A model generated the notes under the pieces. It made no database searches. It saw nothing but the letters and a program-made list of their open reading frames with translations, and was not told where the DNA came from. Position numbers and translations under genes: made by a program. Below, piece after piece: positions 8,692 through 15,653 of a DNA stretch of 64,000 nucleotides. Numbering within the stretch: the stretch's first letter is position 1; each line of letters begins with the position of its first letter. Origin of the DNA: Parafrankia elaeagni (GTDB lineage: Bacteria; Actinomycetota; Actinomycetes; Frankiales; Frankiaceae); NCBI RefSeq assembly GCF_000374165.1, contig NZ_KB893725.1:1-64000 (forward strand). The letters are read 5' to 3'.

Positions 8692-9628
8692 GGCTGATCT
8701 CCTCCAGAGAGACGGGCAGCAGCGCGCCGGACGTCAGCACGCGACGCAGGAAGACGTGGGCGAGGCACTCCCAGGTGTTGCCGATGCCGCCGTGCACCTG
8801 GATCGAGGTCTCGCAGATGGTCCGCGCGGCGCGCTCGGTGTAGACCTTCGCGACTTTGCCGGCCCGCAGCGCCTCGTCCGGGCTGAGCTCGTCGACGGCC
8901 CAGGCGGCGTACCGCAGGACGCTGACCGAGCCCTCGATCAGCGCCAGGCTCTCGGCGAGCAGGTGAGCGACGGCCTGGAACGAGCCGATGGTCTTGCCGT
9001 ACTGGGATCGCACCTTGGCGTAGTCGCAGGCCAGCGCGTACGTGCCACGGGCGGCGCCGAGGATGTCCGCGGTCGTGACGACGAGAGCCAGTGCCTCCCA
9101 GCGCTGCACCTCCTCCGCCGGGATCTCGCCGACGGGCTCGAACGGCCCGCTGACCGCGGCGCTGGTCCGGGTGAGGTCGATCCCGTACACCGGCTCGCCG
9201 ACCGTGGCCGTGCCGACACCGACGCTCCCGGCAACCGCGCTCCCGGCACCCGCGCTGCCAGCGCTGGTCCCGAGGATGCCGAGGGCCGTGCCCAGACCGC
9301 GGGCGTCCACCGCCTCCCCGCCGACGGCGAGCGCGGTCGGCTCCCCCTCCACGCCCAGCTTCGCCCGCAGGTCATCGGCCAGCACCGGGCCGAGGAACGG
9401 GACGTCCACCAGCCCGCGGGCGAACTCCTCGACGACCAGGGCGACCTCGACCCCGGAGGCGCCGTCGGTGCGCAGCGACCGCCAGCCGGTGGCCGCGACC
9501 GCCTTCTCCAGCCGCTCGACCCGCTCGGTGTCCTCGAGGTCGAGGACGGATCCCGGGCCCAGGTCGTCGGCCAGCCGGGCGGCCGCGGTGCGCAGCTCAC
9601 GCTGCTCAGTGGTCAGACGTACGTCCAT
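8678..9628 (-). CDS. Acyl-CoA dehydrogenase (smaller partner, second pair)
   Basis: A 316-residue divergent acyl-CoA dehydrogenase subunit. Recognisable parts are ILGAARGTYALACDYAKVRSQ and the C-terminal IQVHGGIGNTWECLAHVFLRR segment. It has no canonical SEPGAGSD loop and a Gly/Ala-rich insert near residues 117-140, so it probably serves as the non-flavin or half-site subunit of a heteromer. The ATG at 9628 has AAGGAG upstream. It overlaps both neighbours (14 and 23 nt), indicating translational coupling. Confidence 0.84.
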   Translation of the reverse strand: MDVRLTTEQRELRTAAARLADDLGPGSVLDLEDTERVERLEKAVAATGWRSLRTDGASGVEVALVVEEFARGLVDVPFLGPVLADDLRAKLGVEGEPTALAVGGEAVDARGLGTALGILGTSAGSAGAGSAVAGSVGVGTATVGEPVYGIDLTRTSAAVSGPFEPVGEIPAEEVQRWEALALVVTTADILGAARGTYALACDYAKVRSQYGKTIGSFQAVAHLLAESLALIEGSVSVLRYAAWAVDELSPDEALRAGKVAKVYTERAARTICETSIQVHGGIGNTWECLAHVFLRRVLTSGALLPVSLEEISLGLS

Positions 9629-11009
9629 AGCGCTCCTTGAGAACTCGCCGCAGTACCTTGCCCGAGGGCAGGCGGGGGATGTCGGCCACGAACACGACCT
9701 CGCGGGGTCGCTTGTAGGAGGCGAGCCGCTCGCCGACCCAGGAGACGAGCTCCGCCGCCTCGACCGGCCCGCTGGTCGTGACGGCGGCGACCAGGGCCTC
9801 GCCGTCGGCCGGGTCGGGAATGCCGAACACCGCGCAGTCGATCACCGCGGGATGGGCGTGCAGCACGCCCTCGACCTCGGCGGGGGCGACCTGGAACCCG
9901 CGGATCTTGACCATCTCCCGGACCCGGTCGGTCAGCCGCAGCCAGCCGCCGTCGTCCAGGCTGCCGACGTCGCCGGTGCGGTACCAGCCATCGTCGAACG
10001 CCTCGGCCGTGGCCTCGGCGGGCAGGTAGCCGGCCATCAGCGAGTCGGCGCGGGCCTGGATCTCGCCGGTCTCCCCGGGGCCGAGCACGGCCCCGCTCTC
10101 CAGCGACACCACCCGCAGCCGCACGCCGGGCACCGCCTGCCCGACGCTGTCGAGCCGGGCGCCGTCGAGCGGACTGCAGGTGATGACCGGCAGCTCGCTG
10201 GCCCCGTAGGCGGGGACCCAGCCGACGCCGGTGCGCCGGGTGACCGTCTCGGCGACGCTCGCGGTGACCGGGGTGGCGCCCCACATGATGTACCGCAGGG
10301 ACGACAGGTCGTACGACTCGAGTGCGGGGTGCGAGGCGAGCGCCAGCGCGATCGGCGCGACCGCCATCTCCACGGTGATCCGGTCGCGCTCGATCGCGCG
10401 CAGCATCAGCTCCAGGTCGAACCGGCGGTGCAGGCGCAGCCAGGCGCCGGTCTCCAGCGCGGTGACGATGTTGAGCAGGCCGAGGATGTGCGACGGCGGG
10501 GTGGTGATCTGGATCCGGTCGGCGGCGGTCAGGCCCAGCGCGGTGCGCCAGTGACCGACCGCGGCGGCGAAGGAGCGGCCCGTGTGCCGGACGGCCTTCG
10601 GCAGGCCGGTGGTGCCCGAGCTGAAGACGAGCAGCGCGTCGGCGTCCGGGTCGGTGGCGGGGAACGGGCCGCCGGCGTCGGGGAAGGGCTCGTCCAGGTG
10701 CCACATCGGCAGCAGGGCGCCGAGCGCCTCCTGGTCGCCGATCGCCCGCTCGGCTCCGGTGATGGCCAGCGCGTGCTCGATCTCGACCTGTTTCCAGGAC
10801 GGGCTGAGCAGTACGATGGCCGCTCCCAGCCGCCATGCGGCCCGGACCGCGACAACGAACTCCGGCCGGTTCGAGGCCATGAGCGCCACCCGCTCACCGG
10901 CCCGCACCCCGTGCTTCGCCAGCGCCGTGGCCATCCCGTCCGTCAGCGCCTCGATCCGTGCCAGGCTGTACTCCCGTTCGTCGAAGACGAGCGCAGTCCG
11001 TTCACTCAC
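9606..11009 (-). CDS. AMP-dependent acyl-CoA synthetase
   Basis: A 467-residue ANL-superfamily ligase that would activate a carboxylic acid to its CoA thioester with ATP. The P-loop-like motif VFSSGTTGLPKAV, the A5-type motif YGASELP, the hinge YRTGDVGSLDDGGWLRLTDR and the catalytic lysine region LPSGKVLRR are all present. The GTG start at 11009 follows GAGAGGAG. First gene of an operon with the second dehydrogenase pair. Its promoter faces the reductase gene at 11155 across operator site C. It is shorter than typical FadD proteins (about 500-550 residues), with a compact N-terminus. Confidence 0.88.
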   Translation of the reverse strand: MSERTALVFDEREYSLARIEALTDGMATALAKHGVRAGERVALMASNRPEFVVAVRAAWRLGAAIVLLSPSWKQVEIEHALAITGAERAIGDQEALGALLPMWHLDEPFPDAGGPFPATDPDADALLVFSSGTTGLPKAVRHTGRSFAAAVGHWRTALGLTAADRIQITTPPSHILGLLNIVTALETGAWLRLHRRFDLELMLRAIERDRITVEMAVAPIALALASHPALESYDLSSLRYIMWGATPVTASVAETVTRRTGVGWVPAYGASELPVITCSPLDGARLDSVGQAVPGVRLRVVSLESGAVLGPGETGEIQARADSLMAGYLPAEATAEAFDDGWYRTGDVGSLDDGGWLRLTDRVREMVKIRGFQVAPAEVEGVLHAHPAVIDCAVFGIPDPADGEALVAAVTTSGPVEAAELVSWVGERLASYKRPREVVFVADIPRLPSGKVLRRVLKERYGRTSDH

Positions 11010-11102
11010 TGGCGCTCCTCTCGAACGGTCACCGCGCGGGTCGGAAGGTCACCACGCGAAGCAGCTGCGCACGGGGGCGCCGCTGCGGCCCCACTCGCGT
11101 TC

Positions 11103-11117
11103 GGAAATTATATTCTC
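11103..11117. promoter_or_regulatory. Operator site C: GGAAAT-TAT-ATTCTC
   Basis: A 15-bp copy of the GAGAAT-N3-ATTCTC element with one perfect arm and one arm with two changes. It lies between the divergent ligase/dehydrogenase operon and the reductase gene, 38 nt before the reductase start, in an AT-rich patch suited to a promoter. Confidence 0.6.
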
Positions 11118-11154
11118 ACCCAAGTAGAATCTTCATACCAGAAGGAGGCCGTTG

Positions 11155-12186
11155 ATGCCGAGACCCCCTCTGTTCCAGAGGGCGACCGTCACCCGGGTCA
11201 TCCGCGAGACCGCCGACACCCGCACCTTCGTCATCGCCCCCAGCAGCGGGCCGTTCACCTACCGGGCCGGGCAGTTCGTCACCTTCCGGCTCCAGATCGA
11301 CGGTGAGGAGCTGCTGCGCTCGTACTCGATGTCGAGCGCCCCGGAGACCGACACCGAGATGATGACGACCGTCAAGCGGGTGCCCGGCGGCCGGGTCTCC
11401 AACTGGCTGATCGACAACGTCTCCCCCGGCGACGAGGTCGAGATCACCGAGCCGCACGGCGTCTTCTGCCTGCGGGACACCGACGTCCCGCTGCTGGGCT
11501 TCTGCGGCGGCAGCGGCATCACTCCCGTGCTGTCGCTGGCGAAGAGCGCGCTGGCCGGTACGAAGCGCCGTGTCCGCCTGCTGTGCGCCGACCGCGACCA
11601 GCCGTCGATGATCTTCGAGGCCGCCCTGGCGGACCTGGTCGCGCAGTACCCGGACCGGCTCACCGTCGTGCGCCACCTCGACACCGACAGCGGGTACGTC
11701 GACGCCGCCGGCGTCGCCGCGTTCGTCGGTGCGGACACCGACGCCGACGTCTACGTCTGCGGGCCCGAGCCCTTCATGGACCTCGTCGAGAACTCCTTCC
11801 CCGGGCCGGGGAAGGTCTTCACCGAGCGTTTCGGCGCGGCCGCGGTCACCGCGCCCGCCACCGAGGCCGCGGTCGAGGCCGGTGGCCCGGCGGCCACAGC
11901 CACGGCGGAGCTCGAGGGCACGGTCACGATCCACCTGCGCCGCAAGAAGATCGTGGTGCCGCGCCGCCCCGGCGAGACGCTGCTGGAGAGCGCCCGGCGC
12001 GGCGGGCTGGCGCCGCCGTTCTCCTGCGAGTCCGGCACGTGCGCCACCTGCATCGCCAAGCTCGAGGAGGGCAGCGCCACCATGCGCGTCAACGAGGCCC
12101 TGACCGAGGAGGAGGTCGAGGAGGGCTACGTCCTCACCTGCCAGGGCGTGCCGGGCTCGGCGTCCGTGGTCGTCCGCTACGAGTAG
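11155..12186 (+). CDS. Oxygenase-type NAD(P)H reductase, FAD + 2Fe-2S (KshB/PaaE-like)
   Basis: A 343-residue electron-transfer reductase: an FAD domain (RSYSMSS, residues 55-61), an NAD(P) domain (GGSGITPV, 118-125) and a C-terminal plant-type ferredoxin domain with Cys291, Cys296, Cys299 and Cys329 (CX4CX2CX29C). This order is that of phenylacetyl-CoA epoxidase reductase PaaE and 3-ketosteroid 9-alpha-hydroxylase reductase KshB, so it should feed electrons to a Rieske or di-iron oxygenase. No such oxygenase is encoded in the window. The ATG at 11155 is preferred because GAAGGAGG ends 6 nt upstream. A linker rich in Ala between the domains is unremarkable. Operator site C precedes it. Confidence 0.9.
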   Translation: MPRPPLFQRATVTRVIRETADTRTFVIAPSSGPFTYRAGQFVTFRLQIDGEELLRSYSMSSAPETDTEMMTTVKRVPGGRVSNWLIDNVSPGDEVEITEPHGVFCLRDTDVPLLGFCGGSGITPVLSLAKSALAGTKRRVRLLCADRDQPSMIFEAALADLVAQYPDRLTVVRHLDTDSGYVDAAGVAAFVGADTDADVYVCGPEPFMDLVENSFPGPGKVFTERFGAAAVTAPATEAAVEAGGPAATATAELEGTVTIHLRRKKIVVPRRPGETLLESARRGGLAPPFSCESGTCATCIAKLEEGSATMRVNEALTEEEVEEGYVLTCQGVPGSASVVVRYE

Positions 12187-12202
12187 TGACCCGACCGCCG
12201 CC

Positions 12203-12226
12203 GACCGGGCCGTCCGAGGCCCGGTC
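12203..12226. terminator. Terminator hairpin after reductase gene
   Basis: GACCGGGCC (12203-12211) and GGCCCGGTC (12218-12226) form a perfect 9-bp stem with a 6-nt loop, 16 nt beyond the reductase stop. The remaining 218 nt to the convergent antitoxin gene show no gene. Confidence 0.6.
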
Positions 12227-12444
12227 CGGCAGCGGGCGACCACGGCGCTGCGGCGTCGGCTGGCGATCCGCAACCGGGCGTGACGACGCCAACAGCGTCA
12301 CCGTCTCCGACGACCTCCTGGAACGCTGCTTCGCCCACTTCCAGGAACCCGTGGGCGGGGGGGGAACGCGTTATCTTCCAGTCCAGCGTCCCCGCAGATC
12401 AAGGATGATCTGATCAAGGTGATGCCTGGTGCAGTTCGTGACTG

Positions 12445-12780
12445 TCACGCGGCAGGTGTGTCGGCGCCCCGCAGGATATAGATGTCGTCACCGAAGACGG
12501 CGGTGATCTGGATCTGTCCGCCGAGAGCCTGGACGTAGCGGGCGATGACGTCGACGGTGGAGACCTCGCCGCGTTCGATCTGGGAGACCCGGCTCTTGCT
12601 GACACCCATGCGCTCGGCGACGTCGGTCTGGGTCAGGCCGAGAAGTCTGCGGCGTTCGGCGAGCCGGTGGCCGTCGATGTAGGCCTGGTTACGCCGGTGA
12701 GCCTCGGACAGGGCCTGGTCGCCGCCGGCGTCGGCGACCAGGCCGGCGCGGACGTCGTCCCACCGGGGAAACCTGGTCAT
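12445..12780 (-). CDS. HigA-type antitoxin, XRE-family HTH
   Basis: A 111-residue protein with a central helix-turn-helix of the Cro/CI type (LLGLTQTDVAERMGVSKSRV) followed by SQIERGEVSTVDVIARYVQALGG-like residues typical of XRE regulators. It directly follows a RelE/HigB-like toxin gene with the ATGA 4-nt overlap. This is the inverted toxin-first order that marks HigBA modules. It should bind and neutralise the toxin and repress the shared promoter. The ATG at 12780 is set by the overlap; a longer in-frame reading to 12861 would lie inside the toxin gene. Confidence 0.88.
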   Translation of the reverse strand: MTRFPRWDDVRAGLVADAGGDQALSEAHRRNQAYIDGHRLAERRRLLGLTQTDVAERMGVSKSRVSQIERGEVSTVDVIARYVQALGGQIQITAVFGDDIYILRGADTPAA

Positions 12781-13148
12781 GAGCTGCCCTCCTCGGCTTC
12801 CCGTTCTTTCACGTACTCGACGTACAGCGTCTCCGCCTGTGGGATCGCCGTGCGGTACCACCCGGACCAGTTGCCCGACTTGTCGCCGCCGACCAGCAGA
12901 ATCGCGGAGCGCCAGGGGTCGAAGACGAAGAGGATGCGGATCTCCGAGGAGCCCGCGGAACCGGGCCTGAGCTCCTTGAGGTTGTGGATCTCCGAACCGA
13001 CCAGACGGTCGACCAGCGGTCGGCCCAGGCTTGGCCCGGCATCGGCCAGCCGGTCAATCGCGTCGACGACGAGGGCCTTCGACCTCGGGTCGAGCCCGCC
13101 GGCCCAGGTCAGAAACTCGTCGGTGACGCGGACCTCCCACTCGTCCAC
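12777..13148 (-). CDS. HigB/RelE-type toxin (phage Gp49-like)
   Basis: A 123-residue basic protein of the HigB/Gp49 toxin family, ribosome-dependent mRNA interferases. Supporting features are the EVRVTDEFLTWAGGL start, the LKELRPG segment, the core strand EIRILFVFDPWRSAILLVGG and the C-terminal KSGNW motif. It starts with GTG at 13148 and overlaps the antitoxin gene by 4 nt. The 28 nt between it and the CoA-transferase stop contain an AT-rich GCTAAAC element that could hold its promoter. The pair is inserted at the end of a catabolic operon and is likely mobile cargo or a stabiliser. Confidence 0.85.
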   Translation of the reverse strand: MDEWEVRVTDEFLTWAGGLDPRSKALVVDAIDRLADAGPSLGRPLVDRLVGSEIHNLKELRPGSAGSSEIRILFVFDPWRSAILLVGGDKSGNWSGWYRTAIPQAETLYVEYVKEREAEEGSS

Positions 13149-13176
13149 GACCGGAGTTTAGCAAATCCTCTACGCC

Positions 13177-14229
13177 CTATGCCGTGCCGGTGAAGTCGCC
13201 GTGTTCACCGAGGTGGGGTGGGGGGCCGTACTCCGGCTCGTAGCCGGCGACCCGGATGGGGCTGGCGACCAGCCGGAAGTCGCCGGCCTGCACGACCATG
13301 TCCGGGGTGCGTTCGAGTGCCTCGGGCAGCGAGCGGACCTTGGCCGCCGGGACGCCGAGGCGCTTCAGGCGCGTCTCCCAGCTCTCCGCCGTGTCGGCGG
13401 CGAGGGCCTTGGTGACCACGTCGAGCACCTCCTCGCGCCGGGCGGCCCGCTCCGCCATCGTCGCGAAGCCCGTCACGCCGGCCTCGGCGGAGAACTTCCT
13501 CCAGAAGCCGTCGTGGGTGACGAACAGCGCCAGGTGGCCGTCGGCGGTGGGGAACAGCTGCGCGGGCACGTAGTAGGAGTGCGCGCCGTTCGGCAGCCGG
13601 CGCGGTTCGACGCCGTCGTTGAGGTAGGCGGACGCCCGGTAGTTGAGCTGGGAGAGCATCACGTCGCGCAGCGAGACGTCCAGCTGCCCGCCGCGGCCGG
13701 AGACGATCTGGGCGAGCAGGGCGAGCGCCGCCGTCATGCCGGTCGAGTTGTCCGCCGCGGAGTAGCCGGGCAGGGTCGGCGGGCCGTCGGGATCGCCGGT
13801 CAGCGAGGCGACCCCGGTGGCGGCCTGGATGACGTAGTCGAACGCCGGGTCGTCGCCGGCGTTCAGCCCGAAGCCGGTCAGCGCCACGCAGACGATCTTC
13901 TCGTTGTACCGGCGCAGCGCCTCGTAGGTCAGGCCGAAGTTCCGGATGGCCGACGGCTTGAGGTTGACCAGCAGTGCGTGCGCGTCGGCGGCGAGCTCGC
14001 CGAGCCGGGCCTGCCCCTGCTCGCTGGTCAGGTCGAGGCGGATGCTGCGCTTGCCCCGGTTGAGGCTGGCGAAGTAGGCGTCGCTGACCTGCCGGGAGAG
14101 GTCACCGCCCGGCGGCTCCAGCTTCGTGACCTCCGCCCCGAGGTCGGCGAGCAGCATCGTCGCGTACGGGCCCGCGAGGATGTGGCCGACCTCCAGGATG
14201 CGGATGCCGGCGAGCGGTCCCGCGCTCAT
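13177..14229 (-). CDS. Family III CoA-transferase (CaiB/BaiF)
   Basis: A 350-residue CoA-transferase. The N-terminal GIRILEVGHILAGPYAT, the ADLGAEVTKLEPP strand and SLNRGKRSI are diagnostic. The catalytic aspartate is in YSAADNSTGM. At 350 residues it is slightly short for the family (about 380-410). The ATG at 14229 overlaps the LLM gene stop by 4 nt (ATGA), so the two are coupled. It could activate an acid using an acyl-CoA donor, or act as an alpha-methylacyl-CoA racemase. The order mutase genes, LLM enzyme, CoA-transferase suggests one leftward operon. Confidence 0.88.
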   Translation of the reverse strand: MSAGPLAGIRILEVGHILAGPYATMLLADLGAEVTKLEPPGGDLSRQVSDAYFASLNRGKRSIRLDLTSEQGQARLGELAADAHALLVNLKPSAIRNFGLTYEALRRYNEKIVCVALTGFGLNAGDDPAFDYVIQAATGVASLTGDPDGPPTLPGYSAADNSTGMTAALALLAQIVSGRGGQLDVSLRDVMLSQLNYRASAYLNDGVEPRRLPNGAHSYYVPAQLFPTADGHLALFVTHDGFWRKFSAEAGVTGFATMAERAARREEVLDVVTKALAADTAESWETRLKRLGVPAAKVRSLPEALERTPDMVVQAGDFRLVASPIRVAGYEPEYGPPPHLGEHGDFTGTA

Positions 14230-15182
14230 CTGACTTCGGCCGCGAGGGCGGCGATCACTTCCCGTGTCCGGCGCTTGGAGGCGACGAGCTCGTCGCGGTT
14301 CTCCCCGATCGGCAGCAGGCGCACGGACAGGTCGGTGACGCCCGCGTCGGCGAAGCTGCGGAACCGGGCCAGGATGGCCTTCTCGTCGCCGACGGCGGCG
14401 ATGTCCCCGACGTTCGTCGCGTCGCCCTGGTCGAGCAGGCGCTGGTAGTTCGGGGAGACCTCGGCCTCGCCGAGGATGCGGTTGGCCCGCTCGCGGGCCC
14501 GGTCGACGTCCTGCGGCGCGCACAGGCAGACCGGGATGCCGGCGACGATGCGGGGCGCCGGGCGGCCCGCCTCCTCGGCCGCCTTGGTGATGCGGGGCGC
14601 GACATGGTCGGCGACCGCGCGCTCGTCGGCCAGCCACAGCACGGTGCCGTCGCCCTGCTCACCGGCGATGCGCAGCATGACCGGGCCGAGCGCGGCGAGG
14701 AACACCGGCAGCGGGGCGACCGGGCCGATCTCCATCGGGTTGTGGACGGTGAAGGTGTCGTTCTCGACGTCCACCGGCCCCGGCCCGCTCAGGGCGGCCT
14801 TGAGGACCTGCAGGTAGTCACGGGTGAACGCGGCCGGCTTGTCGTAGGGCAGGCCGAGCATGTCCCGCACGATCCAGTGGTGTGACGGGCCGACGCCGAG
14901 CGCGAGCCGCCCCCCGGTGGCCGCCTGGGCGGACAGGGTCTGGCGCGCCAGCGCCACCGGGTGCTGCGGCTGCAGCGGCACGACCGCGGTGCCGAGCTCG
15001 ATCCGCTCGGTGCGCGCACCCATCAGCGCCACCGCGATCAGGGCGTCGAAGTCGGACGGCACCTGGGGGATCCAGGCCGTGTCCATTCCCGCGCCCTCGG
15101 CCCACAGGACGTCGTCGATCATCCGCCCGACCTTGCGCGCGGAGTCACCCCGCTCCGGTCCGATCATCACGCCGACCCGCAC
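14226..15182 (-). CDS. LLM-class F420-dependent oxidoreductase
   Basis: A 318-residue luciferase-like (TIM-barrel) oxidoreductase with actinobacterial F420-dependent features: VGVMIGPERGDSARKV at the N-terminus, the LGTAVVPLQPQHPVALARQ strand and the GGRLALGVGPSHH loop. It probably reduces or oxidises an unsaturated or carbonyl intermediate with coenzyme F420. It starts with GTG at 15182; a GTG-ATG ambiguity exists a few codons on. Upstream is a direct repeat of CGATGTCA (15193-15200 and 15207-15214). Translationally coupled to the CoA-transferase. Confidence 0.85.
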   Translation of the reverse strand: MRVGVMIGPERGDSARKVGRMIDDVLWAEGAGMDTAWIPQVPSDFDALIAVALMGARTERIELGTAVVPLQPQHPVALARQTLSAQAATGGRLALGVGPSHHWIVRDMLGLPYDKPAAFTRDYLQVLKAALSGPGPVDVENDTFTVHNPMEIGPVAPLPVFLAALGPVMLRIAGEQGDGTVLWLADERAVADHVAPRITKAAEEAGRPAPRIVAGIPVCLCAPQDVDRARERANRILGEAEVSPNYQRLLDQGDATNVGDIAAVGDEKAILARFRSFADAGVTDLSVRLLPIGENRDELVASKRRTREVIAALAAEVR

Positions 15183-15192
15183 TGGACCCTCC

Positions 15193-15214
15193 CGATGTCA
15201 TTACTTCGATGTCA
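15193..15214. repeat. Direct repeat CGATGTCA upstream of LLM gene
   Basis: Two exact 8-bp copies with a 14-bp period sit 11-32 nt before the LLM start codon. This is a possible regulator site, or chance. Confidence 0.3.
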
Positions 15215-15251
15215 CGCCCACCCGCACGCCCGTCCGGCGGCACGGGGTGCG

Positions 15252-15653
15252 TCAGGGCGACGTGGACGCCGCGGTGAGTTCCCGGACCCGGCTGACGACC
15301 TCGTCCAGCGGGGTGCCGGTGGGGAAGACGGCGGCGGCGCCGGCCTCGAGCAGGCGCGGGACGTCCGCCGGCGGGATGGTCCCGCCGACCACGACGGCGA
15401 TGTCGCCGGCGTCGGCGGCCCGCAGCGCCTCGACGGTGCGGGTCGTCAGCGCGATGTGCGCTCCGGAGAGGATGCTCAGGCCGACCAGCGCGACGTCCTC
15501 CTGCAGCGCGATCGTGACGATGTCCTCGATCCGCTGGCGGATGCCGGTGAAGACGACCTCGAAGCCGGCGTCCCGCAGCGTCCGCGCGATGATCTTCGCG
15601 CCGCGGTCGTGCCCGTCCAGGCCGGGCTTGGCGACCAGTACCCGGGCCGGCAT
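15252..15653 (-). CDS. B12-binding small subunit of acyl-CoA mutase
   Basis: A 133-residue cobalamin-binding domain. It contains DGHDRG (the DxHxxG cobalt-ligand motif, Asp13, His15, Gly18), the LVGLSILSGAH segment and VVGGTIPPAD, all parts of the base-off/His-on B12 fold. It corresponds to the C-terminal domain of methylmalonyl-CoA mutase and to the separate IcmB/HcmB-type subunits. The ATG at 15653 overlaps the last base of the large-subunit stop codon (TGATG), so the two subunits are made together. Confidence 0.92.
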   Translation of the reverse strand: MPARVLVAKPGLDGHDRGAKIIARTLRDAGFEVVFTGIRQRIEDIVTIALQEDVALVGLSILSGAHIALTTRTVEALRAADAGDIAVVVGGTIPPADVPRLLEAGAAAVFPTGTPLDEVVSRVRELTAASTSP

